From Planctomycetota bacterium (lineage in GTDB: Bacteria > Planctomycetota > Phycisphaerae > UBA1845): a stretch of DNA of 35,872 nt. How positions within the stretch are numbered: the first letter of the stretch is position 1; each line of letters starts with the position of its first letter. The position numbers and the translations under genes were made by a program. The notes beneath the pieces were generated by a model. The model did no database searches, was not told the DNA's origin, and saw only the letters and a list, made by a program, of their open reading frames with translations. The DNA lies in contig JAJRYY010000080.1 of assembly GCA_024275565.1 (NCBI GenBank), positions 1 to 35,872 on the forward strand, in the 5' to 3' direction. Positions 30,959 to 35,872 of this stretch are shown in pieces.

Positions 30959-31483
30959 TCATCGCTTCGATTCAGCACCAGCCTTCACCAGTTGAATCAT
31001 CCGCTCATACACGAATTCCCGGAAGATCGCATCGTTCAGCTCACGGGTACGCAGCCGAGGACCACTGGTGACCGTTCCGGGCACATTCTCCAGAAAGCGG
31101 GACTCGGTAAAAGCAATCGCACCATCAACCACAGTACCCTCCACCCGGTGCCGGTTGTGATTGTGTGTAATCTCGATCACGATCGATCGACCCCCGCCAA
31201 GAAAATCCGAAACATCAATCACCACGGAAATACCACGCTCAGCGTAGCGCGAGTCCAGCTCCTCAACGATGGGCACAAATTCAAGCAAAAACCGCTCACG
31301 CAATGCGTCGATCGGGGATACCTCAGCGCGGGACTGATATTCCGACCTGTCACCTTCCAGCAGCTCATTTGCGGAAAGCAAAGCATCAAGATCACGCTCC
31401 TGCTTGTTCTGACGTGGCGCTCGACGCACGTCCGTTCCCTTTGACGCGTGCAAGGACTGCAGGCTTCGAGGACCGTTAGACAT
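30959..31483 (-). CDS. Hypothetical protein, 174 aa
   Basis: A 174-residue soluble protein, convergent with the preceding gene with only 15 bases between their ends. The N-terminal 60 residues are polar and probably disordered. The C-terminal 110 residues look folded: LRERFLLEFVPIVEELDSRY, then ISVVIDVSDFLGGGRSIVIEI, HNHNRHRVEGTVVDGAIAF, and a terminal helix. No family is recognised and no membrane segment is seen. It is transcribed away from the histidine kinase gene, with a shared 326-base upstream region. Confidence 0.7.
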   Translation of the reverse strand: MSNGPRSLQSLHASKGTDVRRAPRQNKQERDLDALLSANELLEGDRSEYQSRAEVSPIDALRERFLLEFVPIVEELDSRYAERGISVVIDVSDFLGGGRSIVIEITHNHNRHRVEGTVVDGAIAFTESRFLENVPGTVTSGPRLRTRELNDAIFREFVYERMIQLVKAGAESKR

Positions 31484-31665
31484 TGTTCACCGTTACCTTT
31501 CCACCGGATGTTTCCTGAGAGACGAATCGACTGTAACTGGATCGGTCCGAAGCAACCCGGACTTCAAATCTCAACAGGGATACACGCTCAGGAGACCGAT
31601 AACCACGCCAGCAACCAGACGGAGTGGCCTCTGGAGACGCTTTCAACGCGATACCACCAATCAAA

Positions 31666-31695
31666 TTGACACACATTCCGTCAATATCATACAAT
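31666..31695 (+). promoter_or_regulatory. Sigma70-type promoter of the FHA-histidine kinase gene
   Basis: TTGACA (31666-31671), an 18-base spacer and TACAAT (31690-31695). The predicted start near 31702 coincides with the first base of the 23-bp tandem repeat. The rest of 31484-31809 holds no supported gene. Confidence 0.6.
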
Positions 31696-31701
31696 TCCCA
31701 T

Positions 31702-31762
31702 AGTGCAGGAGCGGCAGGGAGATCAGTGCAGGAGCGGGATCCAGATCAGTGCAGGGGGGGGG
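31702..31762 (+). repeat. 23-bp tandem repeat in the kinase leader
   Basis: AGTGCAGGAGCGG followed by a variable ten bases ending GATC forms units at 31702-31724 and 31725-31747. A third, partial unit from 31748 runs into a tract of nine G. A second G-run lies at about 31832-31839. Confidence 0.8.
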
Positions 31763-31809
31763 AGGCAGATTGTCGCCGCCACTTGGGGCGATCACAATGC
31801 GGCTGATGA

Positions 31810-33570
31810 GTGGATGCAGCTGGACACTCTCGGGGGGGGACACATCAACAAGTGTCTAAAGTGCGCGTCCAGAGTACAACACGGTCTACACAAAGGACCG
31901 AGAAAGTAGCACCATTGCCAACGCTTTTCGTCGTCCAGGGTCCGGACAAAGGGCATACTTACAAGCCCAGCCAATACCCAGCTGTCCTCGGTCGAAAGTC
32001 CGAGCAGGTGCCACTGACCGATAACTCCATCTCACGAAGACACGCCATCCTCAGAAGCGAAAACGGGGGATGGATCATAGAGGACGACCAAAGCTCAAAC
32101 GGTACATACGTCAACGGAAATCGCATCGATCAGCCAACCACCATCAAACACGGCGATCGCATACGACTCGGGTCCACGCTCATGGTCTTCGGCGAGGACA
32201 ACGTCAGGCACCGGCGAAGCACCAGAAAGCACCGGGGCACGAAACAACGCCGACAACGCACATCTGCAAACGACACACCACCCCCGGTAGAACTCCTCCC
32301 TGACGGAGATGGTTTCGATTCATCCATCCTCGCAAGTGCGTCCGCCGGCGAGGAAAGTGTCATCCTCGCAAGTCCGGAAACCTCCGACGCTGTCCATTCA
32401 TGGAAAATCATGTACCTCCTGGCAGAGTCTCTGGGAGCATTCGCAGAACCAGAAGCATTCCTTGAAGCAATGGCAGATATCATCTTCGACCACATAGCAG
32501 CCGACCGGCTATTCGTCATGATGCGCGATGACGCTTCAGGAAAGTGGATCCCGCAGGTCGCAAGATACCGGGCAAGGTCCGTAAGGCACCGCTCAAAATC
32601 ACTCTCACGCAGAATCGTCAACCACGTCATGGAAACCCGGCAGGGCGTACTCTGCACGAACGCACAAACCGATACACGATTCGGTGGCACAAACAAGGAC
32701 GCAAGCATCCATCAACTAGGCCTCACAAGCGTCATCTGTGTCCCCATCCTCACGCACGACGAAGTCGCGGGCGTGATACATCTCGACTGCAACATGGCGC
32801 TCCACACATACACACACCAGCAACTCCTCCTCGCAACAGCCATCGGAAAACTCGCAGGTCTCGCCATCGAAAATGCAAAACTCATCCAGTCACGCATGAA
32901 GCAGGAACGACTCGCAGCCGTGGGCGAAACCGTCGCCCACCTCTCACACGACATCCGCAATATTCTGCAAGGCATGCGCAGCGGATCAGACGTAATCGAA
33001 ATGGGTATCCAGAATGAGAACATGGACCGCGTTTCGACAGGATGGCAGATCGTCCAGCGAAACCTCGAACGCACCTACCGCCTCGCGACAAACATGCTCA
33101 CATTCAGCAAGGAACGCGAACCCTACATCGAAACCGCGCTCCTCAACGATATCATCGGAGACGTCTTACCACTCGTCGAGAGACAGATAGGCGACAAGGG
33201 GGCTGTTCTGGAGACGGACCTCGGTGAGTTACCCCCCATCCCGCTCGATATGGACGGCATACATCAGGTCCTGACAAACATCGTCATCAATGCCATCGAT
33301 GCAGTAGCACCCGATACAGGCCGCATCAAAATCGCAACACGTCAGGACGATTCCGCAAAAGAGGTCTGCATCGACATCATAGACAACGGCCCGGGCATCG
33401 CAGAGGAAGATCGCGAACGCATCTTCGACGCTTTCTACTCCTCCAAAGGACACGGCGGAACAGGACTGGGTCTGGCAGCCTCCCGACAAATCGTCCACGA
33501 AATCGGCGGCAGAATAGAACTAAAAAGCTCCCCCACAGGAACAACCTTCACCATCCATTTGGCAATGTAG
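31810..33570 (+). CDS. FHA-GAF sensor histidine kinase
   Basis: 586 residues from GTG 31810; GTG 31852 (codon 15) is an equally plausible start. An FHA domain (about 37-110) has the phospho-threonine-binding features LGRKSEQVPL, SISRRHAIL and SSNGTYVNGNRI. A basic linker follows, then a GAF domain (about 200-350; ADRLFVMMRD, GVLCTNAQTDTRF, SVICVPILTHDEVAGVIHLD). Last comes a histidine kinase core with phospho-acceptor His380 in HLSHDIRN, the N box NIVINAIDAV, and ATP-lid glycines DNGPGIAEED and GTGLGLAASRQIVHEIGG. No membrane segment is seen, so it is a cytoplasmic sensor. It probably links Ser/Thr phosphorylation (FHA) to two-component signalling. No response regulator gene is adjacent, so it is an orphan kinase. 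Confidence 0.93.
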   Translation: MDAAGHSRGGTHQQVSKVRVQSTTRSTQRTEKVAPLPTLFVVQGPDKGHTYKPSQYPAVLGRKSEQVPLTDNSISRRHAILRSENGGWIIEDDQSSNGTYVNGNRIDQPTTIKHGDRIRLGSTLMVFGEDNVRHRRSTRKHRGTKQRRQRTSANDTPPPVELLPDGDGFDSSILASASAGEESVILASPETSDAVHSWKIMYLLAESLGAFAEPEAFLEAMADIIFDHIAADRLFVMMRDDASGKWIPQVARYRARSVRHRSKSLSRRIVNHVMETRQGVLCTNAQTDTRFGGTNKDASIHQLGLTSVICVPILTHDEVAGVIHLDCNMALHTYTHQQLLLATAIGKLAGLAIENAKLIQSRMKQERLAAVGETVAHLSHDIRNILQGMRSGSDVIEMGIQNENMDRVSTGWQIVQRNLERTYRLATNMLTFSKEREPYIETALLNDIIGDVLPLVERQIGDKGAVLETDLGELPPIPLDMDGIHQVLTNIVINAIDAVAPDTGRIKIATRQDDSAKEVCIDIIDNGPGIAEEDRERIFDAFYSSKGHGGTGLGLAASRQIVHEIGGRIELKSSPTGTTFTIHLAM

Positions 33571-33709
33571 GGTCTGTCCCGAAAACGGGCAGGGTGCCAC
33601 TGGCGGCTTGCCCGCCAGTGTTTTCCGGAGTGTAGGGTCCGCTGTGCGGACCATCTACAACCCCATCCGCTACACCCCGGGCCAACGCCCTGTACGGCAG
33701 GCTATCACC
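33571..33709. repeat. Cluster of palindromic interspersed repeats after the kinase gene
   Basis: Begins with CCCG-aaaa-CGGG (33578-33589). Next is CACTGGCGG-cttgc-CCGCCAGTG, perfect nine-base arms (33598-33620). Then comes the type A repeat GTAGGGTCCGCTGTGCGGACC (33632-33652; arms GGTCCGC/GCGGACC). Last is a degenerate type B copy, GTACGGCAGGCTATCACC (33692-33709). The first hairpins may also terminate the kinase transcript. Confidence 0.75.
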
Positions 33710-33837
33710 AGCCGCTCCACAACCCCCACCCCGAAAATCGCGATTTCTGCTTGGATCGTAGGAGTACATGCGGTAATAATGACGCTCTGTGGTCAAGCCA
33801 ATGTAGAATCCCAACCGACGTGGAGGACGAACACGCA

Positions 33838-35208
33838 ATGCGCAAAATGACCTGGACCAGCGTCCTTTGTGTCATCTCACTGGCAGGGCTTGGAATCGCC
33901 GCTGTGTTTGTGTATTCACAACTCTCCCGCAAGGCAGCCGACGCCTCGTGGCATAAACACGCGGTCAAGCTTCGGGCAGCCGGTGAACCGATCACGCTAA
34001 AAGAGATTGAGCAACTCAGGCCAGTGATATCCCCAGAGCAGAACGGGGCACTAATCATCACACGACTCAAGAAGGAGCTTGAGGCGCTGGAGTTCGGCGA
34101 AGCAGAAGGCATCTACTACATGGACAAGACGCTCACCATTCCGGATTTCCACTCTTCTGAGCATGACGCCACGCTGGAGAAATCCCGAGCGTTCCTGGCC
34201 TCACACTCAGACCTGCTGAACTCCCTGCATGAACTCGAAAAATCGGAGGGCGGAAGACTGTCAGTCTCCTATGATGTCGGGGAAGCCAATCCTTTTTCAA
34301 TGATGTTACCAAGCCTGAAACCCTGGCGGCTGGCAGGCAGACTACTTCAGTTGGAAACGCTCATCGCCGTCCGTGACAACGATATCGAACGCGCAGTCAA
34401 AGCCATTAAAATGCAGGCCAAACTCGCCGAAACGATTCAATCGGAACCGACCCTCATCTGCCGACTGGTGCAGCTCTCCCTCGATATCGAGATCATAAAA
34501 TCTATTGAGATACTGTCGCAATTGTCAGAACTGGACGAAACAAACGCGCGGAAGCTCGAAGAAGTGATAGAGGCTCGGCTGAAGCAACGTAGCTTGAAAA
34601 CCAGTATTCAGGCGGAGAGAGCTACATTTGTTGGGATTTGTGATGGTCTTGCAGCAGGAAGATTCTCATGGTCAGACATTATGATGACGAATGGAGAGTT
34701 CCTCCCCATGTCCTATACGCAAATCCGCACGAACCAGGTAAACGGGATCGAGTTCTACAACGAGCTTGTACAGGCCGCAGACGATCCAATGTCCATCATT
34801 CGAGCGACGCAAGATGTGGAACGCAGAATGCGAGCCATGGCTGGCTCAATGTTCAAGCGACACGGTAGTCACCAGATCATCTTCACATTGATGCCAAGCT
34901 TCAGTCGAGTCGTGGAGATTCATGCCTCCTGCATCGCTCGCCTGCGATGTACTCAGATAGCCCTCGCCGCGAGTCGTTTCAGGCGTGACAAGGGCAGACT
35001 GCCAGACAGCCCCGAAGATCTGGTACCAGACTATCTTAAATCCGCTCCTTTGGATCCGTTCACGAACAAGCAGTTAAAAATCGTGCAAACCGAACACGGC
35101 TTCAAAATCTACTCGATTGGAAAAGACCTCATAGACGACGGCGGAAACATGGCAGCCGAAAAGAACGCCCCCGGCACCCCCGACACAGGCTTCCAATGGG
35201 GAAAGTAG
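33838..35208 (+). CDS. Membrane-anchored protein of unknown function with a pseudopilin-like C-terminal segment
   Basis: 456 residues from ATG 33838 (GGAGG at 33822-33826). One N-terminal membrane helix (about 6-27) is followed by a helix-rich extracytoplasmic domain. The C-terminal segment reads IALAASRFRRDKGRLPDSPE, then LVPDYLKSAPLDPF and FKIYSIGKDLIDDGG. That pattern (Y/F.R..G..P..L..LVP.Y....P.DPF.....) resembles the end of type II pseudopilin GspG-like proteins and recurs in planctomycete proteins of unknown role. There is no prepilin peptidase site at the N-terminus. Its stop codon is the first part of a type A interspersed repeat. It stands alone on its strand; function not assigned. 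Confidence 0.75.
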   Translation: MRKMTWTSVLCVISLAGLGIAAVFVYSQLSRKAADASWHKHAVKLRAAGEPITLKEIEQLRPVISPEQNGALIITRLKKELEALEFGEAEGIYYMDKTLTIPDFHSSEHDATLEKSRAFLASHSDLLNSLHELEKSEGGRLSVSYDVGEANPFSMMLPSLKPWRLAGRLLQLETLIAVRDNDIERAVKAIKMQAKLAETIQSEPTLICRLVQLSLDIEIIKSIEILSQLSELDETNARKLEEVIEARLKQRSLKTSIQAERATFVGICDGLAAGRFSWSDIMMTNGEFLPMSYTQIRTNQVNGIEFYNELVQAADDPMSIIRATQDVERRMRAMAGSMFKRHGSHQIIFTLMPSFSRVVEIHASCIARLRCTQIALAASRFRRDKGRLPDSPEDLVPDYLKSAPLDPFTNKQLKIVQTEHGFKIYSIGKDLIDDGGNMAAEKNAPGTPDTGFQWGK

Positions 35209-35288
35209 GCTCCGCTGTATGGATTATGTGCAATCCACACGCTTCACAACGAGTCTACGCGTTGTAGGGCAGGCTATCGCCGCTGCCC
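35205..35288. repeat. Second type A + type B repeat pair
   Basis: GTAGGCTCCGCTGTATGGAT at 35205 matches the type A repeat at 33632 (18 of 23 positions over 35205-35227). It includes the TAG stop of the preceding gene. Thirty-seven bases later comes GTAGGGCAGGCTATCGCC (35264-35281), whose GGGCAG pairs with CTGCCC at 35283-35288. The A-then-B order is the same as at 33632-33709. Confidence 0.7.
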
Positions 35289-35341
35289 AACTGGACAATA
35301 CGGGCAGACGGATGATAGTTTCCGACAGGTTGGGTTAGAGA

Positions 35342-35644
35342 CTAACTGTCTCGGGTGGAGAGACGTTCTGAAAGCACGAAATTCATGAGCACACGGATCG
35401 TCTCATCAGCACCTCTGAGTCGAATTCTCTTTTTGAATTCATCAATACCAAGTTCTTGGGCAAGTTTTCCAAAACACTCATCAGCAAACGATGGCGTCAT
35501 TACTGCGACACCTGAAAAATCAATCGCAACCATATCGTCAGTTTTCGCGAGAACCTTTTCAATTTGAGACCTTACGTCACTGCCTTCGTGACGTGTCTTG
35601 AATCCCGCGTTGGCATCACCAATTAGACGGTAGACAGATGTCAT
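35342..35644 (-). CDS. STAS-like DUF4325 protein
   Basis: A complete 100-residue protein. VAIDFSGVAVMTPSFADECFGKL is the core of the DUF4325 STAS-like family, with the SFADE motif intact. Family members are short and usually encoded beside ATP-binding or regulatory partners. They probably act as anti-anti-sigma-like or scaffolding domains. Upstream on the same strand only a short open remnant is found (35758-35663), ending 18 bases before this start, so the partner gene looks truncated. No membrane segment. Confidence 0.75.
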   Translation of the reverse strand: MTSVYRLIGDANAGFKTRHEGSDVRSQIEKVLAKTDDMVAIDFSGVAVMTPSFADECFGKLAQELGIDEFKKRIRLRGADETIRVLMNFVLSERLSTRDS

Positions 35645-35662
35645 AGTTAATACCAGTCCGAT

Positions 35663-35758
35663 CTAATCAAAGAAATCTACAGCGTCTTCACTATCCATAG
35701 GTCCAAGCTCACGATAGACATCCAGCAAAGGCAGCGGTTGCTCTAAGTTGAACAGCAG
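35663..35758 (-). pseudogene. C-terminal remnant of a gene upstream of the DUF4325 gene
   Basis: On the minus strand 31 codons are open, reading LLFNLEQPLPLLDVYRELGP and then MDSEDAVDFFD before a TAG. The amino acid composition and tight spacing to the next start look like the end of a real gene. The frame is closed on its 5' side by a TAA that lies within the 17-bp tandem repeat, so insertion or rearrangement may have cut it. The parent family cannot be told. Confidence 0.3.
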
Positions 35759-35786
35759 TTAAGGGGTCGCAGCAGTTAAGGGGTCG
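35753..35786. repeat. Perfect 17-bp tandem duplication
   Basis: CAGCAGTTAAGGGGTCG occurs twice without a gap (35753-35769, 35770-35786), followed by GGAGTCGTTTTCGGTGG. The motif AAGGGGTCGGGAGTC resembles flanks of REP-type elements mobilised by Y1 transposases (recollection, not verified). No transposase gene is in view. Confidence 0.7.
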
Positions 35787-35872
35787 GGAGTCGTTTTCGG
35801 TGGAGCAACCAAGTCGCACCCCGATCACCAGCAATACCGGATGATTATAGCGATCTAAGATAGCACGATCCA

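Overview
The window looks like a chromosomal segment of a planctomycete, most likely of the Phycisphaerae type. The lineage call is inference. It rests on a large secreted protein built from six-cysteine repeats starting ACC, a secreted arylsulfotransferase-like protein with a dockerin-like calcium-loop tail, a DUF58/BatA-type operon, a three-member SPFH (HflK/HflC) cluster fused to an ABC operon, and an FHA-GAF histidine kinase. No rRNA, tRNA, CRISPR array, integrase or transposase gene was recognised.

Layout. (1) 1-5165: the last codons of a probable MoxR ATPase, then an AT-richer two-gene module (DUF3696-type ATPase plus PIN-domain protein, overlapping by ATGA), then DUF58 and a BatA-like VWA protein. 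The ATPase-PIN pair appears to interrupt a standard moxR-DUF58-VWA operon and is the best candidate for a defence or toxin module. (2) 5190-8460, minus strand: TetR regulator, two tandem DinB-like proteins and an amidohydrolase. The TetR promoter carries its own operator directly after the -10. (3) 8627-9908: a strong promoter with an SOS-box-like palindrome on its -10, a leader of about 600 nt carrying a 7 x 18 bp tandem repeat and two uncharacterised reading frames, then lexA. (4) 9909-12208: a 17-bp tandem array, a near-consensus promoter, a 193-bp array of about 28 heptanucleotides in the leader, and a secreted arylsulfotransferase-like protein. (5) 12591-14240, minus: a B12-binding radical SAM gene split by an in-frame TGA. 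(6) 14549-17416: an RND/MMPL exporter, convergent with (7) the 16-repeat cysteine-rich secreted protein (minus), whose upstream region has five 19-bp iterons. (8) 20138-30943: an ABC-2 permease (minus) divergent from hflK-like, hflC, second hflK-like, ABC ATPase, ABC-2 permease and a large membrane-anchored protein. (9) 30959-35872: a small unknown gene, an FHA-GAF-histidine kinase, a planctomycete-type anchored protein, and a DUF4325 STAS-like gene, separated by palindromic interspersed repeats.

The most striking feature at larger scale is that many intergenic gaps hold their own short tandem repeat, with unit lengths from 7 to 24 bp and unrelated sequences. They often lie between a recognisable promoter and the start codon, or overlap a stop codon. 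A second class of short GC-rich palindromic repeats recurs between 6.3-7.0 kb and 33.6-35.3 kb. Two conserved genes (radical SAM and ABC ATPase) are followed by long open extensions in the same frame beyond a stop codon.
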